A DNA stretch of 64,000 nucleotides. Origin: DASZWJ01 sp963813895 (GTDB taxonomy: Bacteria; Pseudomonadota; Gammaproteobacteria; JAURND01). Shown here one piece after another: positions 54,820-63,536 of the stretch. Both the position numbers and the translations under genes were made by a program. Position 1 is the stretch's first letter. The number at the start of each line of letters is the position of its first letter. Location: NCBI GenBank assembly GCA_963813895.1, contig CAWFAS010000005.1:248001-312000 (forward strand), given 5' to 3'. The notes beneath the pieces were generated by a model. The model was given only the letters and a program-made list of their open reading frames with translations. It was not told where the DNA came from and searched no databases.

Positions 54820-57800
54820 GATAATTTCTCTTAATATTTTTCTTGTCGTCTTTGGCTCGGTCATGAATTAAACAAAAAACAGCAGGCACGAAAAATAAAG
54901 TTGCTAATGTTGCAAATATTAAACCACCAATGACTGCTCGCCCTAGCGGGGCATTTTGCTCTCCTCCTTCCCCCAAGCTTAAAGACATGGGTAGCATACC
55001 GATAATCATAGCCAGTGCGGTCATTAATACGGGTCGCAGTCTAGTAGCGGCTGCTTCGATAACCGCTTCCACAATGGTTTTTCCTTGTTGAATATAGTGA
55101 CGAGTAAAACTGATGACTAAGATACTATTTGCCGTAGCTACCCCCATGCACATAATGGCGCCAGTGAGTGCGGGTACACTGACAGTGGTGTGGGTTAAAA
55201 ATAGCATCCAGACTATACCCGCAAGAGCAGCGGGAAGAGCAGTAATAATAATGAAAGGATCCGTCCATGATTGGAAATTAATTACGATTAACAAATACAC
55301 TAAAACAATAGAAAAAATCAATCCAGCATATAAATTTGAAAAAGCGGCACTTTGAGTTTTCATCTGGCCGCTTACTAATACTTTTGAACCTTTGGGTACC
55401 TCTTTCTTGCTATTAGCAATCAGCTTGTTAATATCATGCGCCACGCCCCCTAAGTCACGATCTTGTACGGCTGCAAAGATATCGACCACGGGTTGAACAT
55501 TATAATGTGATACAACCACAGGACCAAAGGAGCGGGTAATGGTTGCCAATGCTCCTAAAATTTGTGTGGAAGTACCGGTAGCTGAAACAGGTATATTGCG
55601 CAGTGCCTGTAGTGTCTCAAGAGAGTACTGAGGTGTTTGGGTAGCAATAGGATAGGAGGTACCATTTTTTGGATCTAACCAAAAAGTGGGCGCAGTTTGA
55701 AAACTACCTGATAAAGAAATTAATAAATCTGAGGCAATATCACTCTGAGTAAATCCGAGTTCGCGTGCGAAACTGCGATCAACATCCACATTAAATTGTG
55801 GATAATTATTTGCTTGACGAAAGCGGGCATCGACTATGCCAGGTATGAGTTTGATCTGTTGTAATAACACTTTGGCATATTGAAAATTAGCGTCCAACTT
55901 CATCCCGATAACCTGAATATTAATAGGTGAGGGTAAGCCGAAATTTAAAATCTGATTAACAATGTCGGCTGGTAAGAAGGAAAAGGACACCCCAGGAAAT
56001 TGCTCATTTAAGTGGGATCTCAGCTTTTTAACATAACCAGGACTTGGATGGTGGCCTGATTTCAAAGAAATTAAAATATCAGCATCTTCAGGGCCTACGG
56101 TGGCGGAATTGCTATAGCTTAAATTAATACCACTGATAGGTAAGCCTATATTATCAACAATGCTTTCCAGCTCATTGGGTGGAATAATGCGGCGAACCTC
56201 CTGGTCAACTTCATCAGCAAGCTTTGCCGTTTCTTCTACGCGAGTACCTGTGGGTGCTCGCAGATGTAATTTAATCTGACCTGCATCGACGGAAGGAAAA
56301 AAATCTGACCCTAAAAATGGGAAAAGAATTAAGATAGAGGCAAAGACAAATAGCAGAAAGACAATAATAAATAATCCTTTATTTTGTAGGGTTTTAGCTA
56401 ATGTATGCCGGTAATGCTCACGCATTTTCTCAAATCTTTCAATAAAACTTTCGTGAAAGCGTGAAAAACCATGGCTGCGAGGTTTTTTATTTTCTGTTGG
56501 TTCATCCGTAGCATGTAACAGGTATTTAGCCATGGTGACCACTAGCGTTCGCGATAAAAAATAAGAAGCCAACATGGCAAAGATCACGGCTTCAGCTAAT
56601 GGTACAAATAAATAGTGCGCCACTCCCTGCAAAAAAAACATGGGCACAAAAACAATACAAATTGAGAGAGTAGACACTAATGCGGGAATGGCAATTTGTT
56701 CGGCACTGTCTAAAATGGCTTGTTCAACCTGTTTCCCTTGGCTTAAATTAAAATTGATGTTTTCAATAGCCACGGTAGCATCATCGACTAGAATGCCCAC
56801 GGCCAGCGCCAAGCCCCCTAAGGTCATGATATTAATCGTTTGACCTAACGCAGCCATTGCGCAGATTGAAACCAGCATGGAAAGCGGAATGGATAGCGAG
56901 ATGATAAAAGTACTGCGGAGACTGCCGAGGAATAATAAAATCATTAAGCAGGTTAATGAGGCGGCTATAACGCTCTCGATAATCACTCCACGGATGGCAG
57001 CCTTAACAAATATAGATTGATCAGCAAAAGTGGTTATTTGCAAAGCAGAGGGTAAACTCTCGCGTATGGCGGGTAATAAGTCTTTAATTTGATTGATAAT
57101 TTTTAAAGTAGATGCGCCGCCGGTTTTTTGTATTGACATCATGACCGCACGGATACCATTAACGCGTACAATATTGGTCTGGGGGGGTGAGCCATCGCGA
57201 ACATTGGCGACATCGCGGATATAAAGTATACCGCCATTCTCATTTCTGAGAGGTAACTGATTTAATTCATCAACTACCGTTGGACTGGCATTGAGTTTAA
57301 TGATGTATTCAAAATTGCCAATTTTTTGCGTTCCCGCAGGGATAATCAGATTTTGCGCGCCAATGGCTGCACTCACTTGTTGCGGCGATACGCCATAGGT
57401 TTGCATGGCCTGTTGATTTAAATCCACTTGGATTTGGCGAGATTTACCGCCATAGGGATAGGGCAGGGCAGCACCCTCTACCGAAGCTAATTGTGTGCGG
57501 ATAAAATTAGTGCCTAAATCGTTTAAAGCTTGTTCAGAAAGAGTCGGGCTTGATAGCACCAGCTGAATAACGGGAACGCTTGAGGCATTGTAGCTTAAAA
57601 TTAACGGTGGGGTTGTCCCCGCGGGTAAGGTTCTTAACAACGTTTGCGAGATGGCGGTTACCTGCGCCACAGCCATATCGATTTTTACCGAGGGTTGAAA
57701 AAAGATCTTGGTAACGCTGACACCAATCAGCGACTCAGATTCAATATGTTCTATATCATTAACGGTGGTGGTCAACGCACGTTCAAAATTACTGGTGATA

Positions 57801-57985
57801 CGATCCGCCATTTCCTGGGGCGGCATCCCAGTGAACCCCCACACTACGCTGACGACAGGAATATTTATATTAGGAAAAATATCTGTTGGGGTTCGAATGA
57901 TGGCAAGCGGGCCAATGATAAGTAACAAGATGGCTAACACAATAAAGGTATAAGGCCGTGCCAGCGCGATTCGAACAATCCACAT
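54812..57985 (-). CDS. RND efflux permease, intact
   Basis: A 1057-residue transporter with 12 predicted transmembrane helices and two large periplasmic loops. It begins MWIVRIALARPYTFIVLAIL. Key segments are RTPTDIFPNINIPVVSVVW and the TM4 motif GGLALAVGILVDDATVAIENI, whose aspartates relay protons. The C-terminal half has ALTGAIMCMGVATANSILVI and RPVLMTALAMIIGMLP. It exports substrates using the proton gradient; which substrates cannot be told. AAGGAC precedes the ATG. First gene of the permease-adaptor-channel operon. Its sequence differs clearly from the dead pump at the left end. Confidence 0.95.
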   Translation of the reverse strand: MWIVRIALARPYTFIVLAILLLIIGPLAIIRTPTDIFPNINIPVVSVVWGFTGMPPQEMADRITSNFERALTTTVNDIEHIESESLIGVSVTKIFFQPSVKIDMAVAQVTAISQTLLRTLPAGTTPPLILSYNASSVPVIQLVLSSPTLSEQALNDLGTNFIRTQLASVEGAALPYPYGGKSRQIQVDLNQQAMQTYGVSPQQVSAAIGAQNLIIPAGTQKIGNFEYIIKLNASPTVVDELNQLPLRNENGGILYIRDVANVRDGSPPQTNIVRVNGIRAVMMSIQKTGGASTLKIINQIKDLLPAIRESLPSALQITTFADQSIFVKAAIRGVIIESVIAASLTCLMILLFLGSLRSTFIISLSIPLSMLVSICAMAALGQTINIMTLGGLALAVGILVDDATVAIENINFNLSQGKQVEQAILDSAEQIAIPALVSTLSICIVFVPMFFLQGVAHYLFVPLAEAVIFAMLASYFLSRTLVVTMAKYLLHATDEPTENKKPRSHGFSRFHESFIERFEKMREHYRHTLAKTLQNKGLFIIVFLLFVFASILILFPFLGSDFFPSVDAGQIKLHLRAPTGTRVEETAKLADEVDQEVRRIIPPNELESIVDNIGLPISGINLSYSNSATVGPEDADILISLKSGHHPSPGYVKKLRSHLNEQFPGVSFSFLPADIVNQILNFGLPSPINIQVIGMKLDANFQYAKVLLQQIKLIPGIVDARFRQANNYPQFNVDVDRSFARELGFTQSDIASDLLISLSGSFQTAPTFWLDPKNGTSYPIATQTPQYSLETLQALRNIPVSATGTSTQILGALATITRSFGPVVVSHYNVQPVVDIFAAVQDRDLGGVAHDINKLIANSKKEVPKGSKVLVSGQMKTQSAAFSNLYAGLIFSIVLVYLLIVINFQSWTDPFIIITALPAALAGIVWMLFLTHTTVSVPALTGAIMCMGVATANSILVISFTRHYIQQGKTIVEAVIEAAATRLRPVLMTALAMIIGMLPMSLSLGEGGEQNAPLGRAVIGGLIFATLATLFFVPAVFCLIHDRAKDDKKNIKRNYHE

Positions 57986-58265
57986 AGTAGTCCTTAACGA
58001 GATTTGCCCCAAGTTAATAAAACTTCAGGCGGTATTTTAAGCATCTATTTTTAAAGGATGCAATAAATAGATGATATTGCTCTAGCCTTTCAGTAAATGC
58101 TTACATGTTTTTTCAAATCTATAGACTATACTTAGTTAAGCTACTTGATATTCAGAAAGCCAAGTTTCAATTTATCCTCATGAATTTTACGTTATAACCC
58201 TTGAGCCCTTAGCTATAGAATCCTCTATAGCTAATTAATGTAATCAAATTTTTTAAGGAGTTTAT

Positions 58266-58436
58266 ATGAGAAATTCAGAAGTGAGTGATGATATGAATTC
58301 TCGTTATATAAATACCAAATATGTGACTGACGAACAGCAATTCACTTGTAAAGCACCTAGGAACGATCAGGAGCAATTTCCAGATCGTGGACCTGGGAGA
58401 CCGGATCAAAACCCTGTGAGAAAAACAGCAGGTTAA
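58266..58436 (+). CDS. Small hydrophilic hypothetical protein
   Basis: A 56-residue frame starting MRNSEVSDDMNSRYINTKYV and ending with a Pro/Gly/Asp-rich part (FPDRGPGRPDQNPVRKTAG). A near-perfect Shine-Dalgarno (TAAGGAG) sits 5 nt before the ATG, the best evidence that it is real. No signal peptide, membrane helix or known family. It lies alone between the divergent pump operon and the TreZ gene, followed by a palindrome. Function unknown. Confidence 0.6.
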   Translation: MRNSEVSDDMNSRYINTKYVTDEQQFTCKAPRNDQEQFPDRGPGRPDQNPVRKTAG

Positions 58437-58450
58437 TTTTCTCACTCAGT

Positions 58451-58540
58451 CTATGTGGCGAGAGCGTACCGAGCCGCGACCGTTAGGGAGCGTTTACGTT
58501 GTCCAATAAACGCTCCCTAACGGTCGCGGCTGCCACATAG
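58451..58540. repeat. Palindrome family D, nested in an outer hairpin
   Basis: Inner arms 58473-58496 and 58507-58530 (GCCGCGACCGTTAGGGAGCG core) match the hcp-tssA palindrome. Outer arms CTATGTGGC and GCCACATAG lie at 58451-58459 and 58532-58540. The right copy lacks the TCGGT end, which shows an uneven insertion or loss. May terminate the small gene before it. Confidence 0.8.
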
Positions 58541-58575
58541 GCCGGAGAGAAAGGTCAACCCAGAGGTTCTTTCTT

Positions 58576-60438
58576 ATGGAGATTATCAAGCGTAAATACT
58601 CAATTGGTGCTGAGTTAATACCCAGCAAGGGAGTTCATTTTCGAGTTTGGGCTCCTGATCATAGGAAAGTGGAGCTTGTATTAAAGGAAAATAAACTAAA
58701 GCCGCGATTATTCGTAATGGATAATGAAAAAAATGGCTATTTTTCTCTGTTATGCCCACAAGCCAAAATAAATGCACGATATTATTTCAAGTTACCACAT
58801 TCCAAAGATTTTTTCCCTGATCCCGCATCCCGCTATCAGCCTGAAGGTTCTTATGGCCCTTCAAGCGTTGTTGATATTAAATTTGATTGGCAGGATAAAG
58901 AGTGGCGTGGTGTTTCGATAGATAATCAAATAATCTATGAAATGCATATTGGAACTTTTACCAAAGAAGGAACTTTCAGAGCCGCCAGCAAAAAATTACT
59001 GGAGCTAGCAAAATTGGGTATCACTTTAATCGAAGTCATGCCTATTAATAATTTTCCAGGTAGATTTGGTTGGGGATATGATGGAGTCAATCTCTTTGCA
59101 CCCTATCATTTATATGGCAAATCTGCAGATGTAAAAACATTCATCGATAAAGCACATTCTTTAGGGATAGGGGTAATTTTGGATGTCGTATATAATCACC
59201 TCGGCCCAGAGGCAAATTACCTGTTCGAGTTTAGTAAGAAATATATTAATACCCGTCACACAACGGATTGGGGCAATGGTATTAATTTTGATCTCCCTGG
59301 TGTACGGGAGTTTTTTTTGTCTAATGCAAGGTATTGGATTGAGGAGTACCACTTCGATGGTTTGCGGATAGATGATACATCCAGTTTTTTTTGTACTACT
59401 GAGCCACATATACTAAAAGAACTCGTGTTCGCAGCGAAAAAAAGTGGCGGTAATCGCAATATAATTATTATAGGAGAAAATGAACCACAAGATACTCGAT
59501 TACTACAAACCGTTGAAAATGGTGCACACGGTTTTGATGCCCTATGGAATGATGATTTTCATCACACCTCCCTGGTCAGATTATTAGGTAAAAGAGAAGC
59601 TTATTATACTGATTATATAGGTAGTCCTCAGGAATTTATTTCTTTGATTAAATATGGCTTTCTTTATCAGGGACAATATTATAACTGGCAAAAGAAAAAT
59701 CGAGGAGTAGCCAATTTTAATATATCTAAACCCTCAATGATTATTTTTTTAGAAAACCATGATCAACTAGGTAATACCCTGGATGGAAGACACCTGTATC
59801 AGATTTCCGAACTTGGCATGTATAAAGCACTAACGGCTTTCTTTTTGTTAAGTCCAAATACACTCATGTTGTTCCAAGGGCAAGAATACGGCGCAATAAC
59901 TCCTTTTTTATATTTTGCTGATCATTCGCAAGAATTAAATCAATTGATTAGCGAAGGCAGAAAAGAATTTTTATCACAATTTCCCCGCTTGGCTACTGAG
60001 GAGATTATTGAAATGTTAAAAAATCCTTCAGATCCAAAAATATTTAAATCATGTAAATTAAACCACGAGGAAAAAAACAAAAATTCTATTTATAGTTTAC
60101 ATAAAGATTTAATTAATTTGCGAAAATCTGACGCTGTTTTTAAAAAAATGCAACACCAAAAATTGGATGGAGCTATTTTAGGGCCGGACTCTTTCCTTAT
60201 CCGTTATTTTGACGAATTTTCAGGCGACCGTATGCTCATTATTAATTTCGGCCCAGACTTTCATTTAAATCCAATGCCAGAACCGCTCTTGGCGCCGAAA
60301 AGCAACTTCAAATGGCAAGTTCTATGGTCTAGTGAGTCGCCGGTTTATGGAGGCAGCGGTACGCCGCCATTTAATCTTCATAATTTGAAAATTCTCGGCC
60401 ATTCAGCCATAGTATTGAAATCCACCAGGAAGGAATGA
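58576..60438 (+). CDS. treZ: Malto-oligosyltrehalose trehalohydrolase-like GH13 enzyme
   Basis: A 620-residue GH13 enzyme. The N-terminal beta-sandwich (HFRVWAPDHRKVELVL) is followed by PDPASRYQPEGSYGPSSVVD and YEMHIGTFTKEGTF, typical of TreZ. The catalytic set is visible: Asp in FDGLRIDDTSSF, Glu in IIIGENEPQD, and Asp in FLENHDQLGNT. TreZ releases trehalose from maltooligosyl trehalose, normally after TreY. No treY is present here, so a branching or debranching role on glucans is the alternative. GAGG precedes the ATG. The stop overlaps the next gene's start, so the two are translationally coupled. Confidence 0.85.
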   Translation: MEIIKRKYSIGAELIPSKGVHFRVWAPDHRKVELVLKENKLKPRLFVMDNEKNGYFSLLCPQAKINARYYFKLPHSKDFFPDPASRYQPEGSYGPSSVVDIKFDWQDKEWRGVSIDNQIIYEMHIGTFTKEGTFRAASKKLLELAKLGITLIEVMPINNFPGRFGWGYDGVNLFAPYHLYGKSADVKTFIDKAHSLGIGVILDVVYNHLGPEANYLFEFSKKYINTRHTTDWGNGINFDLPGVREFFLSNARYWIEEYHFDGLRIDDTSSFFCTTEPHILKELVFAAKKSGGNRNIIIIGENEPQDTRLLQTVENGAHGFDALWNDDFHHTSLVRLLGKREAYYTDYIGSPQEFISLIKYGFLYQGQYYNWQKKNRGVANFNISKPSMIIFLENHDQLGNTLDGRHLYQISELGMYKALTAFFLLSPNTLMLFQGQEYGAITPFLYFADHSQELNQLISEGRKEFLSQFPRLATEEIIEMLKNPSDPKIFKSCKLNHEEKNKNSIYSLHKDLINLRKSDAVFKKMQHQKLDGAILGPDSFLIRYFDEFSGDRMLIINFGPDFHLNPMPEPLLAPKSNFKWQVLWSSESPVYGGSGTPPFNLHNLKILGHSAIVLKSTRKE

Positions 60439-60440
60439 TT

Positions 60441-62501
60441 ATGGGAAATATAACACTTGATATTAAACATCCGGATACGAACACTTTATTATTTCGTGAA
60501 TGGTTATTAACTAATGGTTTAGGGGGATTTGCCACTAGTTCAATTGTAGGAACACCCATGCGTAAATATCATGGTTTATTAAACGCCGCCTTGCCAGCTC
60601 CCTTAGGGCGAACGACTATGATAAGTTATGTGGAAGAATCTATTATTTTTTCTTTACAGGAACAAGTTCCTTTATCATTTTTGCGCTTTAGTAAAAGTGA
60701 CCCTATACCAGCCATCCCTCTGATTGAGTTCAAATTACAAAATCGTATTCCCGTTTGGATATATAAAATTGGCGAACTTATTTTGGAAAAAAGAATGCAC
60801 TTAGTTAATAGGCAAAATACTATTCATATAAATTATAAAATAAGCGGGTTAACTGCACCTGTACAAATTAAATGGCGTCCATTTCTGCACTTTCGTAATT
60901 ATGAAGACCCAGTGAACCTGCAAATAATTTCAGGGTCGTATTCAATGGATTCGCATGATACGCACTATGAAGTCACTTGTTCTCCTTTTCCTCCTCTGCG
61001 ATTATTTAATAGCCATAATCCCTCATTTACTTATGATTTTATTACTTTAGACAAAGTCTATTATGAAATGGAGGAGCAGCGAGGCTATGAATCTGTCGGG
61101 GGTCTTATTAGTCCGGGCTATTTTATAACGACTCTAAATCATGACAATGATGAATTTACCGTAGTTGCCTCAACTGAATCCTGGGAAACCATCGATGCTA
61201 TATCGCCGTATGATGCTTGGCAAGCAGAAAAAATACGTGAAAAGAATTTGTTAAAAATGGCCGGGTTACTGGATAATCCTGATCAATCACCTTTTGCTTT
61301 GACCAAGAAAAAATTGATATTGGCTGCCGATCAGTTTCTCTTCTATCCCATTACTCGTTATAAAGATTTAGTCCGCCTGCAGGCATCTGGTGAAGAACCT
61401 GTCTCTATTATAGCAGGCTATCCCTGGTTTACCGATTGGGGGCGTGACACCATGATTTCGTTGGAAGGGTTAACTTTATCCACTGGACGCCAGGAGCTGG
61501 CTTATTCAATATTACGCACTTTTGCGTACTATGTTAAAAATGGTCTTATTCCAAACATGTTTCCCGACACGGAAAAAGAGGCCCGTTATAATACAGCGGA
61601 TGCTACTTTATGGTTTTTTCATGCGACGGATAGATATATTGAAGCTACCCAAGATTTTCATATCTTAGAATTATTACTACCCATATTCCAGGACATCATC
61701 GATTGGCATATTAAGGGTACAGATTTTGGGATTAAAGTGGATAGCGACGGCTTATTAATGCAAGGCGCTAAAGGTTTACAGTTGACCTGGATGGATGCCA
61801 AAGTAGGTGACTGGGTAGTAACACCGCGACGAGGTAAATCCGTTGAGATTAATGCGCTTTGGTATAATGCATTAAGATTAATGGAACAGTGGACAGGCAC
61901 ATCTATTGGATTGGCTGACACCTGTTACCATTCGTTTAATAAGAAATTCTGGTATCCAGACGGAGAATACTTATACGATGTTATAGAGGGTGAAAATGGT
62001 AACGATAATGCACTCAGGCCCAATCAACTATTTGCTATATCATTACGATATCCAGCATTGGAAAGAAAGTATTGGAAAGCAGTAGTCGATATCGTACAAA
62101 AAGATTTATTAACCCCGGTAGGCTTGCGTACTTTGGCCCCTTCTCATCCTGATTACAAGTCAACCTATGATGGGGACTTACTTTCACGCGATGCAGCTTA
62201 CCATCAAGGTACCGTTTGGCCCTGGTTATTGGGGCCATTTGTAGATGTTTGGTGTAAAGTTTATCCAGATAAAATTGAACTGGCACAAAATTTTTTGAAG
62301 GGTTTAGAAACTCATTTAAATCACAACTGTATTGGGTCAATCAGCGAAATATTTGATGCCAAAGAACCCTACTATGGTCGTGGCTGCTTTGCGCAGGCGT
62401 GGAGTGTTGCTGAGATGCTAAGAGTTTTAATTAAAGTTACTCCGGCTACTTTAAATACCTACCAGGAAATCGCCAAGCATCAACAGGAGATTTCGCCTTA
62501 A
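60441..62501 (+). CDS. Amylo-alpha-1,6-glucosidase (glycogen debranching enzyme)
   Basis: The 686-residue product has an N-terminal GDE domain (WLLTNGLGGFATSSIVGTPM, RKYHGLLNAALP) and a C-terminal (alpha/alpha)6 catalytic domain: AGYPWFTDWGRDTMISLEGL and DAAYHQGTVWPWLLGPFV. These are the signatures of bacterial/archaeal-type debranching enzymes that hydrolyse alpha-1,6 branches. The ATG at 60441 has AGGAAGGA at proper distance; an ATG at 60435 overlaps the TreZ stop. With the phosphorylase at 49488 it would complete glycogen breakdown. Confidence 0.92.
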   Translation: MGNITLDIKHPDTNTLLFREWLLTNGLGGFATSSIVGTPMRKYHGLLNAALPAPLGRTTMISYVEESIIFSLQEQVPLSFLRFSKSDPIPAIPLIEFKLQNRIPVWIYKIGELILEKRMHLVNRQNTIHINYKISGLTAPVQIKWRPFLHFRNYEDPVNLQIISGSYSMDSHDTHYEVTCSPFPPLRLFNSHNPSFTYDFITLDKVYYEMEEQRGYESVGGLISPGYFITTLNHDNDEFTVVASTESWETIDAISPYDAWQAEKIREKNLLKMAGLLDNPDQSPFALTKKKLILAADQFLFYPITRYKDLVRLQASGEEPVSIIAGYPWFTDWGRDTMISLEGLTLSTGRQELAYSILRTFAYYVKNGLIPNMFPDTEKEARYNTADATLWFFHATDRYIEATQDFHILELLLPIFQDIIDWHIKGTDFGIKVDSDGLLMQGAKGLQLTWMDAKVGDWVVTPRRGKSVEINALWYNALRLMEQWTGTSIGLADTCYHSFNKKFWYPDGEYLYDVIEGENGNDNALRPNQLFAISLRYPALERKYWKAVVDIVQKDLLTPVGLRTLAPSHPDYKSTYDGDLLSRDAAYHQGTVWPWLLGPFVDVWCKVYPDKIELAQNFLKGLETHLNHNCIGSISEIFDAKEPYYGRGCFAQAWSVAEMLRVLIKVTPATLNTYQEIAKHQQEISP

Positions 62502-62510
62502 ATATGGTGG

Positions 62511-62528
62511 TTATTCTTGCACAAGCCC
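62511..62528. mobile_element. Solo terminal repeat of MITE family B
   Basis: TTATTCTTGCACAAGCCC followed by TTA is identical to the right end of the element at 9747-9925. The left end and interior are missing. The TTA (62529-62531) is also the stop codon of the next minus-strand gene. Confidence 0.7.
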
Positions 62529-63314
62529 TTAGTCTAGTAGTCTATAATCAAATGGGTCTTCTAAGTCTAATTCGATTTCATTATTGTCACTATCATTATT
62601 TCTAACATCGGACAGCGGTTGAGAATCTTGAGCAAAAAAATCGGTTAACTTCTTCGCTCCCTTGTCTAAAGCAGCAATTTCTTTCGCATCAGCAACCTCT
62701 TCATCATGGTTAGCTTCTTCTTCTTCTTCATAATTGTGTATTATGACAAATTCATTAAAACGTACCCAATTATACTCCACACGTTCTTGACAGTTTCGTT
62801 CAGCTCTTCGCTTAGGGTGATATTCTATTTCAATTGCAGTGTCGTAGCCTTCCTTGAGCTTTTGTTCAGCAAGTGTCCGAATTCGCTCTGTTCGCTGGTC
62901 TATACCAGCACCAGTTAGAGCCGGCCGCTCTTTTCTGTCAAACTCATCCCTATAAATGGTTCGAATCTTTGCTTCGTTCTCGTTAATTCGTTGATCAATG
63001 TTGTTCATACGTTGATCCAATTTCCCCTTCTTATTTATGAAATAAAAAGAAACCATACATAAAATAACTCCCACAGCCAAAGAGCGATGATAAGACAAAT
63101 CATCCAAAATTGAAGAACGATTGATTTTTGTCCCTGTCTTCAAGTCATAGCTTGGTATGGCAGAAAATAATCCTACAACAAAAAGGCCATAAGTAGCCAC
63201 AACCCCTGTAAGTAAAAAGGCATTCCTAGCTGTAATAGCTCCATTACGTTCATACTCAATGGATCGCTTTTCTTTAATAAGATGTTTTCGCTTTTCGATC
63301 AAATTTTCTGACAT
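62529..63314 (-). CDS. Hypothetical two-TM protein with acidic tail
   Basis: The 261-residue product is not recognised. Two hydrophobic helices lie near residues 31-52 (FLLTGVVATYGLFVVGLFSA) and 78-94 (SLAVGVILCMVSFYFI). A charged coiled-coil region follows (KLDQRMNNIDQRINENEAKI), then RTERIRTLAEQKLKEGYD, and an Asp/Glu-rich tail with EEEEEANHDEE. The start at 63314 is a choice between two in-frame codons 12 bp apart. The topology (TM hairpin plus cytoplasmic coiled coil) occurs in effectors that insert in host membranes, but also in ordinary proteins. The stop codon is shared with the target site of a decayed mobile element. Confidence 0.6.
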   Translation of the reverse strand: MSENLIEKRKHLIKEKRSIEYERNGAITARNAFLLTGVVATYGLFVVGLFSAIPSYDLKTGTKINRSSILDDLSYHRSLAVGVILCMVSFYFINKKGKLDQRMNNIDQRINENEAKIRTIYRDEFDRKERPALTGAGIDQRTERIRTLAEQKLKEGYDTAIEIEYHPKRRAERNCQERVEYNWVRFNEFVIIHNYEEEEEANHDEEVADAKEIAALDKGAKKLTDFFAQDSQPLSDVRNNDSDNNEIELDLEDPFDYRLLD

Positions 63315-63413
63315 TGACTTGCCCACTTATAGTTTAGGATATTTCTAATGATATATGAAAAAACTTATATGAATATTAAGGATATAAAAGATGTATGATT
63401 TTTCAGTTATAGA

Positions 63414-63525
63414 CTATCGGATGCACACATTTTTTTAGCCGCCAGAATTAGAGTTCGTCGATTCGGTAAAGCAGGAACAACGTACTCAGCATTTCTAGTA
63501 ATTACAAAATGTGTGCATCGGATAG
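63414..63525. mobile_element. MITE family C, 112 bp, copy 2, with 8-bp target duplication
   Basis: TIRs CTATCSGATGCACACATTTT and a shared interior with the 41608 copy in reverse orientation. GTTATAGA is present on both sides (63406-63413 and 63526-63533), an exact 8-bp target duplication. No coding capacity. Confidence 0.88.
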
Positions 63526-63536
63526 GTTATAGAGGG

